64,000 bases of DNA, from positions 401,977-465,976 of the forward strand of contig NZ_JARXRO010000018.1 in assembly GCF_029887935.1 (NCBI RefSeq), written 5' to 3'. This stretch comes from Luteimonas kalidii (lineage in GTDB: Bacteria > Pseudomonadota > Gammaproteobacteria > Xanthomonadales > Xanthomonadaceae). Positions 13,302 through 22,900 of this stretch are shown piece after piece (positions within the stretch are counted from its first letter, which is position 1; each line of letters starts with the position of its first letter). Position numbers and translations under genes: made by a program. Under the pieces are notes generated by a model. It did not search any database, was not told where the DNA came from, and saw only the letters and a program-made list of their open reading frames with translations.

Positions 13302-13618
13302 AACCGCTGATATGGCGCCGGGCCGCACGACGCGACGTAGCCGATGCCGCCGCCTGGTATGTCGAGACTGCCGATCTACGCACAGGCGACCGCTTCCTCG
13401 ATGCGGTCGAGACCGCCCTGGCGTACCTGGGCAGGCATCCCGCCGCAGGTTCACCGCGATATGCGGGGCCGCTGCGAATCGATGGTCTCCGCTGCTGGCC
13501 GGTGAAGAATTTCCCCTACCTGGTCTTCTACGTCGAACGCGACGCGCACCTGGATGTTTGGCGTGTCCTGCACGCGCATCGCGATATTCCCGCCTGGATG
13601 GATCCAACTCCCCGGTGA
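13298..13618 (+). CDS. ParE/RelE-superfamily toxin
   Basis: 106 aa from a GTG that overlaps the antitoxin stop. The pattern [39 protein letters not shown] and VLHAHRDI matches the ParE branch of the RelE/ParE fold, the expected partner of a ParD antitoxin. ParE toxins usually inhibit DNA gyrase; whether this one does cannot be read from sequence. The GTG start gives normal length (about 95-105 aa). Confidence 0.88.
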   Translation: MKPLIWRRAARRDVADAAAWYVETADLRTGDRFLDAVETALAYLGRHPAAGSPRYAGPLRIDGLRCWPVKNFPYLVFYVERDAHLDVWRVLHAHRDIPAWMDPTPR

Positions 13619-13638
13619 ACCCCTATCCGTGTCCGGCA

Positions 13639-13664
13639 CCTTCCCCCGCCCAGCGGGGGAAGGG
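13639..13664. repeat. REP-like hairpin (family A, short copy)
   Basis: CCTTCCCCCG and CGGGGGAAGG form a perfect hairpin between two convergent genes (ParE toxin and AhpD-like protein). It belongs to the same sequence family as the elements near 7,127 and 31,946 and could also act as a bidirectional terminator, though it has no T tract. Confidence 0.6.
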
Positions 13665-13706
13665 AAAGCTCAGCATCCGGGACCGGGGATCCGAAAGTCG
13701 CAAGGC

Positions 13707-14252
13707 TCAAGCCGCCCTCCGCAACCGCACCCCCGGAAAATCCACCGGCACCCCCAGCGCCACGTTCACGTAGTTGGTGAACAGGCTCAGCGCCACATGC
13801 GCCAGCAGCTCGACGATCTCGCCGTCGTCGAACCCCGCTGCCCGCAACGCCTCCACCTCGTCCGCCTCCACCTGCCCACGCCGCTCCACCACCGCCAGCG
13901 CGAAGCGCAGCGCCGCGGCCGTCTTCGGGTCGCTCGAACGCCCTTCCTGCGCCTCGCTCATCTCCTGCGCACTCGCGCCGGCCTTGCGGCCCAGGGCGGT
14001 GTGCGCGGCCAGGCAGTACTCGCAGGCGTTGCGGTCGGCAATCGCCACCGCCACCTGCTCGCCCAGCCGCGCGGGCAGCACGCCGCCGGCCAGCGCGCCG
14101 AACGCGCCCCACATCGCGCGCAGCGCGGCGGGGGAGTTGGCCACCGCGCGGAACATGTTCGGCGTAGCACCGAAGGCGGCGTGGATCTCGGACAGCAGGG
14201 CCCGGCGGTCGGGGGTGGTGGCGGCCGGGTCGATCAGGGGAATGCGGGACAT
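13707..14252 (-). CDS. AhpD/carboxymuconolactone decarboxylase-family protein
   Basis: 181 aa. The alkylhydroperoxidase D-like active-site pattern CEYCLAAH is present near residues 77-84, and the helical pattern around it (ATPNMFRAVANSPAALRAMW, then EIVELLAHVALSLFTNYVN) is typical of peroxidase-related AhpD-fold proteins. These use the CxxC pair in peroxide or electrophile reduction. The gene is divergent from an AraC-family regulator 86 bases away, so that regulator may control it. Substrate unknown. Confidence 0.9.
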   Translation of the reverse strand: MSRIPLIDPAATTPDRRALLSEIHAAFGATPNMFRAVANSPAALRAMWGAFGALAGGVLPARLGEQVAVAIADRNACEYCLAAHTALGRKAGASAQEMSEAQEGRSSDPKTAAALRFALAVVERRGQVEADEVEALRAAGFDDGEIVELLAHVALSLFTNYVNVALGVPVDFPGVRLRRAA

Positions 14253-14338
14253 GGTGGGCTCCTTGGCCTCGATGCCGCCGGAGTGGCGGCTGCGGCTAGA
14301 CTAGGCGCCCGCTCTGGACGCAAGGCGCCGATTCGTCC

Positions 14339-15235
14339 ATGAAACCTGCCGATTCGTCCAAGCCCGAGGCCCCCGAACCCGCCCCGGTCGACCGCCTCGC
14401 CCCCATCCTCGACCGCTTCCACGTCCGCGCCGAGCTGTTCCACACCGGCCCGCTGTGCGGCCTGCACGTGTTCGACGCCGTGCCCGGGCGCGCCTTCCTG
14501 CACGTGCTGCGCCGGGGCACGATGGACGTCGAACACCAGGGCGACCACGGCCTGGTGCGCACCGCACTCGCCGAGCCCACCCTGCTGCTGTTCCCGCGCC
14601 CGGTGCACCACGTGTTCCGCAACGCCCCGGTGGACGGCCCGGACTTCACCTGCGCCACGCTCGATTTCGACGGCGGCGAGCGCAACCCCATCGTGCAGTC
14701 GCTGCCCGCCATGCTGGCCGTGCCGCTGACCGCGGTGGAGGGCCTGGGCCCCACGCTCGACCTGCTGTTCGCCGAAGCCGACCGCGTGCGCTGCGGCTCG
14801 CGCCTGCTCGCCGGCCGCCTGTTCGAGGTGCTGCTGGTGCAGGTGCTGCGCTGGGCGCTGGACAATCCTGCCGAGTCCGGCGTGCACCACGGCACGCTCG
14901 CCGGCCTGTCGCACCCGCAGCTGGCGAAGGCGCTCAACGCCCTGCACGCGCGCCCCGGCGAGCCCTGGCCGCTCGAACGCCTGGCCGCGCAGGCCGGCAA
15001 GTCGCGTAGCGCCTTCGCCGCCGCGTTCAAGCACGCCGTGGGCACCACGCCCGCTGCCTACGTGCTCGACTGGCGCCTGGGCCTGGCCGCCACCCGCCTG
15101 CGCGAGGGCAGGGCGGTGAAGCAGGTGGCGCACGAGCTGGGGTTCGCGGGGGCGGGGGCGTTGTCGAAGGCGTTTCGGAGGCGGTATGGGGTGTCGCTGG
15201 TGGGGTGGCGGCGTGTTGCTGCGGGTCGCAAATGA
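14339..15235 (+). CDS. AraC-family transcriptional regulator
   Basis: 298 aa. An N-terminal cupin-like sensor region (about residues 20-190) is followed by the two helix-turn-helix motifs of AraC proteins: LERLAAQAGKSRSAFAAAFK and the second helix around VAHELGFAGAGALSKAFRRR. The cupin is of the type often paired with oxidoreductase genes. Divergent from the AhpD-like gene, sharing an 86-base promoter region, which makes that gene the likely target. Confidence 0.92.
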   Translation: MKPADSSKPEAPEPAPVDRLAPILDRFHVRAELFHTGPLCGLHVFDAVPGRAFLHVLRRGTMDVEHQGDHGLVRTALAEPTLLLFPRPVHHVFRNAPVDGPDFTCATLDFDGGERNPIVQSLPAMLAVPLTAVEGLGPTLDLLFAEADRVRCGSRLLAGRLFEVLLVQVLRWALDNPAESGVHHGTLAGLSHPQLAKALNALHARPGEPWPLERLAAQAGKSRSAFAAAFKHAVGTTPAAYVLDWRLGLAATRLREGRAVKQVAHELGFAGAGALSKAFRRRYGVSLVGWRRVAAGRK

Positions 15236-15323
15236 CCGCGTGTCGAAGGGCGTGTCGCGAACAACCGTCGATCACTTCGTTGAGTTGCCCTATTCTTTGT
15301 GAGTTCTTCAAGGGGATATCAGC

Positions 15324-18050
15324 GTGCTAGGTCTAACTTTGCGTGAAGAGTTTCGAGGCAAGCGCCTCAAAGGCACAGCTATTGAGCTGTCCAACGACCA
15401 GCACACGGGCGCTACCCAGATCGCGGCCCAGCAGTTCCTGGAGATCACCTATCCCACGCACGACCTGCTGAAGGGCATCGAGGCGGTCGGCCCCAGCCAA
15501 GGCCGCCCTGTGGTTGTGATTGGCGAACGCGGCCTCGGCAAATCGCACTTGATGGCCGCGCTCTACCATGCGGTCACGGACCCCACCTCGACTGGCGCGT
15601 GGCTCAATGCTTGGGCCGCCACGCTAGCCGCGCCCAGCATCGGCAAGATCGCGCTGCGCGAAGGGATGCACGTCATCGGTGAAAGCCTGCATCGCCATCG
15701 CTACAAGTTCTTGTGGGACGTGCTGTTCGAGAACCATCCGCACGGCACCTTTATCAAAGGCAAATGGGACGGCCAAGGCGCGTCCAAGACAGAAATCCCG
15801 TCCGACAAGCTCATCATCGAACTGCTTGAGAACAAGCCGACGATGCTGCTGCTGGACGAGTTCCAGACTTGGTACGACGGCCTCACCAACTCCAAGCAGT
15901 ATCCGTGGAGAAACTGGGCATTCACCTTCATCCAGATTCTTTCGGAGATCGCCAAAGAGCGCCCCGACCTGTTGGTGCTGGTGATCTCGGTGCGCAACGG
16001 CGGCAGCGACGCCTATCAGCAGGTACATCGCGTCAACCCGGTCGCCATCGACTTCAAGGCGGGCGGCAGCGCCGAGCGCATCCAGCAGGATCGCCGCCGG
16101 ATGCTGCTGCATCGCCTGTTCGACAACCGCTTACAGATCGCCAGCGGCACTATCGAATCGCTTGTCGCGCAGCACGTCGCCGAATCCTTCCGTCTGCTCG
16201 ACGTGCCGCCCGCCGAGCAGGAGCGTAAGCGCCGCGAATTCACCGAATCGTGGCCTTACGCACCCCACCTGCTGCGCCTGCTCGAAGAACAGGTGCTGAT
16301 CGCCACGGACGCGCAAGAAACCCGCGACCTGATCCGCATCCTCGCCAACATCTACAAGAGCCGTGGCGACGCCGTGCCGGTGCTCACCGCCGCCGACTTC
16401 CGGCTGGATGACGATGCCTCCGGCATCGGCGCGCTGCTGGAGGCCGTCGCCAATCAGCACCACCGCACGCTGCGCGAGAAGGCGCAGCAGAACATCATCT
16501 CCGTGCAGGAAGCGCGGCACGATCACGCCAGCATTGCGCCGCACCTGCAGGAAATCATCGGCGCGCTGTGGCTGCGCTCGATTGCCGTGGGCAACCTTGC
16601 CGGTGCCGAGCCGTCCATCCTGCAACTGGACATCACCCGCGACAAGCCGGTGGACGACAACGCTTTCCAGGTCGAGCTGGCGACCGTCGTCGAGAACAGC
16701 TTCAACATCCATCAGGAAGGCACCAAGCTGCTGTTCCGCGAGGAAGAGAACCCGCGCGCCAAGCTCATGGCCTATGCGCGCAACGACAAACTATTCACCG
16801 ACGGCGCGGATCAGGCGCAGCTCGCCAAACAGATGCGATACGTCATAGGCGGCAGCGACGAGGTCGCCAAGAATTTTCGTGTGATAGCTCTGCCCAAGTC
16901 ATGGGCCACCGATCCGTGGACATTGCTCGACGAAGCCGAGCAGCCCGACAATTGGGACGACCGCCTACCCATCCTCATGTTGCCCGAGGAGCCTGACAAG
17001 CTGGAAGTCACGCTGGGCCGCTGGCTCAAAGACCAGTTGCAGAAGCGTCGCAACACCGTTCGCTTCCTGTTACCGCGCGCGGGCAGCACCAACGCCTTTC
17101 TGGATCGCGATCTGCTCATCCTCGCCCGCGCCGAGATGAAGGCGCAGGAATGGAGCAGCCAGAGCCCCGAGTACAAGAAGCTGCACAAGGAATTCGAGAA
17201 CACCCTGCGCGACAACTTGAAGAAGCGCTTCGACCGCTTCGCCGTGCTGCAACGCTGGAACTTCGCCGATCCGGCGCAATGCAGGTTCAGTGTCGAGCGC
17301 CTCGACAAGCAGGGGTCGCAGATTCCCGAGGCCATCGAAGAGGCGCTGACCAGCGATCTGTTCGTGCCCGAGGATCTCGAGGATCTGGTGCTTGAATCCG
17401 CCACCAACAGCGACTCCGTCGGCAAGCTGCTGCGCGAGCTCCAGGAACCGCGCCCCGCCGGCCAGGACTGCATCCCCTGGCTGGGCGAAACGGCGATGAA
17501 GGAACGCCTGCTGCGACTGTGCGGCAAGGGCAAGGTCGCCATCAACGTGCGCGGCATGGAGTATCTGCAAACCCATCCGGCCGAGGACGAGGACAGTGCG
17601 TGGCGGCGCTTGCGCCCCAAGCTTTCGCTCACGGGCCGCCACCTCGATGAGGTGTTCTTGATGCTGCCTTCCGCGGTGCCCGCGACCGGTGGCTCCACTC
17701 CGCCCGCCCCGTCGCCGGGGGGTGTCCCGCCGGGTGGTGGCGCTGCGCCCACGCCACGCGTGGCCGAACCCACACCAGACGGTTCTTCCGCTCCCACGCC
17801 AGCGCCCACGCCGGGCGGCATCTTCAGCGGTGAAACAGCCACCAAGCCGCGCACGCCGCTGTCGAATCCGGCCACGTCGCCGCTCAACCTCATCGGCAAG
17901 ATCGAAGGTTGGGACATCGGCCCCGCCACAAAGGTAACCGAAGTTTCTATCAAGGTCTCCGCCGCCACCGGCGCGCAGCTCAAAGAACTGCTCAAGAAGC
18001 TGCCCGAAGGCATGAGCTTCCAGCTGAACCTTGAGAGGGAGGACGACTGA
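15324..18050 (+). CDS. DUF499 AAA-type ATPase of a BREX-like defence operon
   Basis: 908 aa. The Walker A GERGLGKS is at residues 67-74 and Walker B LLLDEF at 175-180. A long middle region follows, then a Pro/Gly/Thr-rich linker (about residues 784-850) and a conserved C-terminal segment (LIGKIEGWDIGP onward). This matches DUF499 proteins that act as BrxC/PglY-type ATPases in phage-defence loci. It starts at GTG 15324 after AAGGGG. It is the first gene of six with overlapping ends; its stop overlaps the next ATG (TGATG). The upstream 88 bases are A/T-richer and probably hold the operon promoter. Confidence 0.88.
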   Translation: MLGLTLREEFRGKRLKGTAIELSNDQHTGATQIAAQQFLEITYPTHDLLKGIEAVGPSQGRPVVVIGERGLGKSHLMAALYHAVTDPTSTGAWLNAWAATLAAPSIGKIALREGMHVIGESLHRHRYKFLWDVLFENHPHGTFIKGKWDGQGASKTEIPSDKLIIELLENKPTMLLLDEFQTWYDGLTNSKQYPWRNWAFTFIQILSEIAKERPDLLVLVISVRNGGSDAYQQVHRVNPVAIDFKAGGSAERIQQDRRRMLLHRLFDNRLQIASGTIESLVAQHVAESFRLLDVPPAEQERKRREFTESWPYAPHLLRLLEEQVLIATDAQETRDLIRILANIYKSRGDAVPVLTAADFRLDDDASGIGALLEAVANQHHRTLREKAQQNIISVQEARHDHASIAPHLQEIIGALWLRSIAVGNLAGAEPSILQLDITRDKPVDDNAFQVELATVVENSFNIHQEGTKLLFREEENPRAKLMAYARNDKLFTDGADQAQLAKQMRYVIGGSDEVAKNFRVIALPKSWATDPWTLLDEAEQPDNWDDRLPILMLPEEPDKLEVTLGRWLKDQLQKRRNTVRFLLPRAGSTNAFLDRDLLILARAEMKAQEWSSQSPEYKKLHKEFENTLRDNLKKRFDRFAVLQRWNFADPAQCRFSVERLDKQGSQIPEAIEEALTSDLFVPEDLEDLVLESATNSDSVGKLLRELQEPRPAGQDCIPWLGETAMKERLLRLCGKGKVAINVRGMEYLQTHPAEDEDSAWRRLRPKLSLTGRHLDEVFLMLPSAVPATGGSTPPAPSPGGVPPGGGAAPTPRVAEPTPDGSSAPTPAPTPGGIFSGETATKPRTPLSNPATSPLNLIGKIEGWDIGPATKVTEVSIKVSAATGAQLKELLKKLPEGMSFQLNLEREDD

Positions 18051-19042
18051 TGGCCTTGGACGCCAGTGCACTACAGGCCCTGGCGCAGGGCTCAGACACC
18101 GACGCTTGGCGCGTTATCGTCGACCACGCGGTCGGGATCGCCACCAAGCCGCTGGCCGCAGGCAACGCGCCCAGCGAGGTCGTCCGGCGCGACCGCGAAA
18201 TCGGCGAGCTGGATTTGTTCCTCTCCTCAAGCGGCTGGGATCTGTGGCAGGCATTCGGCGGCAGCGTGGAGCGCACCTCCGATCGCCTGCTGCGCTGGTG
18301 GGCCGAACCCTACAGCGCCAAGGCGGTGCTCATCCTCGACGGCCTCTCGCTACGTGAACTGCCTTGGCTGTTGCAGGGCGCGGAGGAGCGCGGCTTCGTC
18401 ACGCATGGGGTCGCGGCCTGCGCCTCCGAACTGCCCGGCGAAACGGATGAGTTCGCCCGTGCGCTCGGCTTCGCCAGCCGCAGCAAGCTGCAGAACAACG
18501 GCGGCGGCCTTGCGCACAAGCTGCAAGCCGCCACGACCGAGTCGGTGGATTTGCCGTGGAAGGACTGCGCGGCCCTGGTCGGCAGCGCACCGCACCAGAT
18601 TTTCTGGCACCACTGGCCCGACGCCAAGCTGCACGACATTGCGGGTCAGGGCCAAGGGCTGGAGCCACTGACAAGGGCCGTGGCTGAGCAACTGACGAGC
18701 GACGACTTCTGGGCCTTCGTCGAACGTCTGGCCACCGGGCGGCGGCTGGTCATCACCTCCGACCACGGCTACGCGGCCACCGGCTACTTCCCCGATGCCG
18801 ATGGCGAAGTCGCAGCCTACCTCAAGCAGGCCTTCTCCAGTGGGCGCAACAGATCAGGCACCGGCGACACCGGCCCCTTCGTGCCGCCCGTGGCCTTGCA
18901 GATCACCAGCCCGCACGGCGCGCACCTGTTGGCCCTGGGCCGCAGGAAGTGGCGCAGCCAAGGCGGATACCCCACGCTCACTCATGGTGGCCTGTCGCTG
19001 CTGGAGGTGTTGTCGCCATTCGTCGAGTTGACTAAGACATGA
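18050..19042 (+). CDS. Short PglZ-like phosphatase-fold protein
   Basis: 330 aa. Two alkaline-phosphatase-superfamily hallmarks remain: LILDGLSLREL (first metal-site aspartate, near residues 95-105) and RLVITSDHGYAA (SDHG metal motif, near residues 230-240). PglZ proteins carry this fold and are the signature of BREX systems, but are usually two to three times longer; this one is close to a bare catalytic core. It overlaps both neighbours (TGATG upstream, ATGA downstream), so is translationally coupled. The PglZ assignment rests on the motifs plus gene context. Confidence 0.82.
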   Translation: MALDASALQALAQGSDTDAWRVIVDHAVGIATKPLAAGNAPSEVVRRDREIGELDLFLSSSGWDLWQAFGGSVERTSDRLLRWWAEPYSAKAVLILDGLSLRELPWLLQGAEERGFVTHGVAACASELPGETDEFARALGFASRSKLQNNGGGLAHKLQAATTESVDLPWKDCAALVGSAPHQIFWHHWPDAKLHDIAGQGQGLEPLTRAVAEQLTSDDFWAFVERLATGRRLVITSDHGYAATGYFPDADGEVAAYLKQAFSSGRNRSGTGDTGPFVPPVALQITSPHGAHLLALGRRKWRSQGGYPTLTHGGLSLLEVLSPFVELTKT

Positions 19043-19977
19043 CTACAAAGAAAGTGAGGGCCCCCTGGAGCAACCCTAGCGATGCTCCCGTCATCGAGCA
19101 GTCGATCCATGACTACATCGTCTCCATCTTCAGGATGTCGCCACGCGACAGGGGTGTCGAGATCATTCCGATCTCTCCGGGCGCAGAAGCCAAGCGGGGT
19201 TGGGACGCAGCTGTCAAGCAGGTGGTACCGCTATTCTTTCAGTACAAATTGCCAGACTTCACTTCGAGACCACAAAGCACACAGGCTGCAGCACACGCTC
19301 GGCGGCAAGAATGGAAATTCAATGATGCCGATGGTCTTTTCCACTTCAGGTTACGTGCCAAAGCTGCCAACGAACCTCGATCACAGCATGAGTTATTGGT
19401 CGATCTGCAAGACCAAGGAGCGCGGGTCTTCTATGTTTCGCCTTCGTTTATTGATTTTAAGCGGCTTCGCTTTGGCGGTGAACTAATCAACGAATCTCCG
19501 TGGGTATCGTCGCACATAAGCCTTTTGGGCTGGAGCATTCTTGAAAGGGTAGATGTCCCTGTTTTCAGGGATCTCATTTGCATTCCTCCGCATCAAAATG
19601 TGGATGGCAAGCCTGAGGATCATCAGTTCTATTTCAACCGACATCACGAAGTCAGCCTGCATAGTGAAGCCGCGCAGGTTGAAGCGTTGAATCTCCGCGA
19701 GCTATTAGTTGACCAAATAGGGCTAGTTCGCCAACAGGTCGGGGTTGTCAGTCGGGAAAATTACGAAGGCTTCGTTGCCGGAGTCATCGTAGCTTTAGCC
19801 GGTGAATCGATAAATCCAGAGTCGCGCAGCACAGTGCGCAGGTTTTTTGAAGCGCACTTGGATAACGTTCCGGCGGAGGACACGAACCAAATGATGCGCA
19901 GTATGCGAGCGCTGGCGCGAACAGTTAAGAAATTATCAGGCATTGAGATGATGCTCACTATTGATAGAACGACCTAA
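19039..19977 (+). CDS. PD-(D/E)XK-like nuclease candidate in the defence operon
   Basis: 312 aa, not recognised as a named family. The N-terminal part shows a plausible PD-(D/E)XK layout: Glu20 in a helix, Asp56 in RGWDAAV, and Q68-Y-K70 in PLFFQYKLPDF, the QxK form seen in Mrr- and resolvase-like nucleases. The rest (HHEVSLHSEAAQ, then a helical C-terminus) has no motif I know. The gene is visibly richer in A and T than both neighbours from about 19,230 on, suggesting separate acquisition. It overlaps the PglZ-like gene by four bases and the methyltransferase start by one. Confidence 0.6.
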   Translation: MTTKKVRAPWSNPSDAPVIEQSIHDYIVSIFRMSPRDRGVEIIPISPGAEAKRGWDAAVKQVVPLFFQYKLPDFTSRPQSTQAAAHARRQEWKFNDADGLFHFRLRAKAANEPRSQHELLVDLQDQGARVFYVSPSFIDFKRLRFGGELINESPWVSSHISLLGWSILERVDVPVFRDLICIPPHQNVDGKPEDHQFYFNRHHEVSLHSEAAQVEALNLRELLVDQIGLVRQQVGVVSRENYEGFVAGVIVALAGESINPESRSTVRRFFEAHLDNVPAEDTNQMMRSMRALARTVKKLSGIEMMLTIDRTT

Positions 19978-22900
19978 TGGCCACCAAGAAGCAACGACTA
20001 GCACAAGAGGTCGCCAAGGCAGTTGGCGCAGGCAAGACCGTCGCACTGGAAGCCGTGGATTTCAACGACCCGAATCGCCCCAAGACTTGTCTGGAGGTGG
20101 ACTTCCCGATCCTGCCCGTCAATCAGGTGGCGATCATCGAGGGTAACGCGGGCAAGCCGATCTACCAGATGTCCAAGTGGTGGGCGCGGCGGCGTTCCAG
20201 CGTGTTCCGCTCGATGCTGATTGCCGCGGCCACCAAAGCGCCCGACGACCCTTCGCACGCGGCCAAGCTGGTGTGGGACAACTACTACGCCAACCACCAG
20301 AAGCGCGGCGCGTTCAAGCACCTGAAGGTGGCAGATATCTTCATGGGCGGCGGCACCACGCTCGTGGAAGGCTCTCGTCTGGGCATGCAGATGGTCGGCA
20401 ATGACCTCAACCCGGTCGCGTGGTTCGTGGTCAAGCAGGAGCTGGCGAATGTCGATCTGGAGGAAGTAGAGAAGCTGCTCGCCGACATCGAGGCCGAGGT
20501 CAAGCCGCAGATCATGCCGTACTACTATTGCGGTGGCCCGCAAGGTGAAAGAGGCACGTGGACGCATCTGCCCACGCGCAAGGCGATGCCCGCCGACTTC
20601 GACCCGCTCGCCATTCCACGCAACGTGCGCAAGGACTATAGCTATGCGGGCCCGGAGATCATTTACACCTTCTGGGCCAAGCACGGGCCGTGTCAGGTGA
20701 CGGGTTGCGGCCACCGCACGCCGATCATGACCAGCCCGGTGATGGCGGTAAAGACGCTTACCGTCAAGCATTGGGAACACAGCTGCGGCAAATGCGGCGA
20801 ACCCTTCGATGTTGAGGAAGAAGCCGCGCGCATGGCCCCCGACGCGCCGTTCTACGTTGCGCCGAGCGAGCCTGCGTACTCCGTGCTCGACCGCAAGAAG
20901 GGCGTGATCTGCCCGCACTGCGGCCACACCGCGATGGTGAATCTGGGCAAGGGCAAGAACAAGAAGGTGGAACTGAGCCTGCTGGTGCATCCGCAATGGC
21001 TGGCGGGCGAAGCCAAGCAGAATGCTAGCGGCCAGCCCTACGGGGGCTCGGCGCAGGACGACGTGGCGGCAACGACGCGGTGGGACGCAGCGCGCGCCGA
21101 GAGGATTCGACTCGTGGAAGTTCGCGGCGCTTTGCCGGATGAAGTCACCGACCCGGAAACGGGCATTACGTTCGCGTCCGAGAAAGGCACGGTGCCGAAG
21201 AAGTCGCACTACACATGCTCGGCCTGCGGCACGGTGCAGGATGTGCTTACAACCATCAGGGCCACGGGCAAGACTGGGCCTATGGCCGCTTATGCGGTGC
21301 TTTGTTACGCGCCAAAGCGTGATGCGGCGGGCAAGCCTTATGGGGGGCGCTTCTTCGCTACCCATGACGCAGTACATGCGCGGCAATACGACACCGCAAT
21401 CGCGGAATGGGATGCACGCAAGGACACAGACCTGAAGGACTACTGGCCGCGCTCCGAAGTACCGTTCGGTTTCATGACTTCCATGAATAACGGCGGCATT
21501 CCGAATCACGGTTATACGCACTGGTGGACGATGTTCAGTGCCAAGCAATTGTTGATTGTCGCTCAGATACTGAAAGCCATTGTGACTCTTGGGCAATACG
21601 ACGTATCTGTTCGTGAATACGTGCTCGCAGTGTTTCAAAACTACGTCCGCTATCAGAACAGCTTCTGCTTCTGGCATGTCGGAAAGGATCACATTGTTCC
21701 GCACATGAGTAACAACAACTACCACCCCAAAAGCACGATTGTTGAAAACTCCGTCTTTCCGCCGACCGGCATGGGCAACTGGCACTCTTGTACGGAACCA
21801 TTGTTTGAGGCTGCCAAATGGAGAGGGAGCCCTTGGGATACGGTTAGCATCGCAAATCTAGCTAGAGTCAATCCGGCCCTGGCGGATAATTTCTCCTCAA
21901 AGGGAGACAAAGCTTTTCCAGGCGATCCTGTGATAGGCGCGACGACACACTGTAGCTCGTCCACTGAGCTCGCGTACGCCCCTACAGCCAGCCTTGATAT
22001 GGTCATTACCGACCCGCCTTTCGGCGGCCTTCTGCATTACTCAGAGCTTTCAGATTTCTTCTACGTTTGGTTGCGCCTCGCGCTTAAGGACAAGTATCCA
22101 GACCAGTTCACCGCGGACCACACACCCAAGGCTCTGGAGGCGGTAGCCAACCGCGCGCGCGAGCCGGAAGATCCGGATGGCTTCTACCAGCGCCTGCTCA
22201 CACAGTGCTGGCGCGAGGCGCATCGAGCGCTCAAACCTGGCGGCATCCTCGCTTTTACCTTTCATCACAGCGCGGACGAGCCGTGGGTGGCGGTACTGGA
22301 ATCGCTGTTCGACGCGGGCTACTACCTCGAGGCGACGTATCCTATCCGCTCCGATGAGACCAAGGGCGAAGGCTCGAAGCCGGGAACGTTTGGCTCACAG
22401 ACAATCGAGTACGACATCATCCATGTCTGTCGCAAACGCACCGAAGAACCCAAGCCGGTAAGCTGGGGCCGCATGCGCCGCGAAGTGATGGCCGACGTGC
22501 GTCAGCTGCAGTCCATGTTGGAGAATCACGCGAAAGATGGGTTACCCGCCGCCGACATCCAGGTGATCCGACGCGGCAAGGCGCTGGAATACTTTTCGCG
22601 CCACTACGGCAGGGTCTATGTCGATGAGGGCCGCCCCATCTCCGTACGCGATGCCCTGATTGGTATCAACCAGCTCATCGACGAGGACGCCGACAAGGGC
22701 AAGGAAGCGCCACCGGTCAACGCTGAGCCGATCTCGCGGCAGTTCCTTCGCACCTTCGGCCATGCCGCCGAACTGAAACGCGACCAGTTGCAGAAGTTTC
22801 TCAAAGGCTCGATCACCACGCCGGACGAGTTCGTGCAGCGTGGCTGGTGCGCGGAGAAGAGCAAGGTCTTCACACGCACAGATGCGCTGGATTTCGCACG

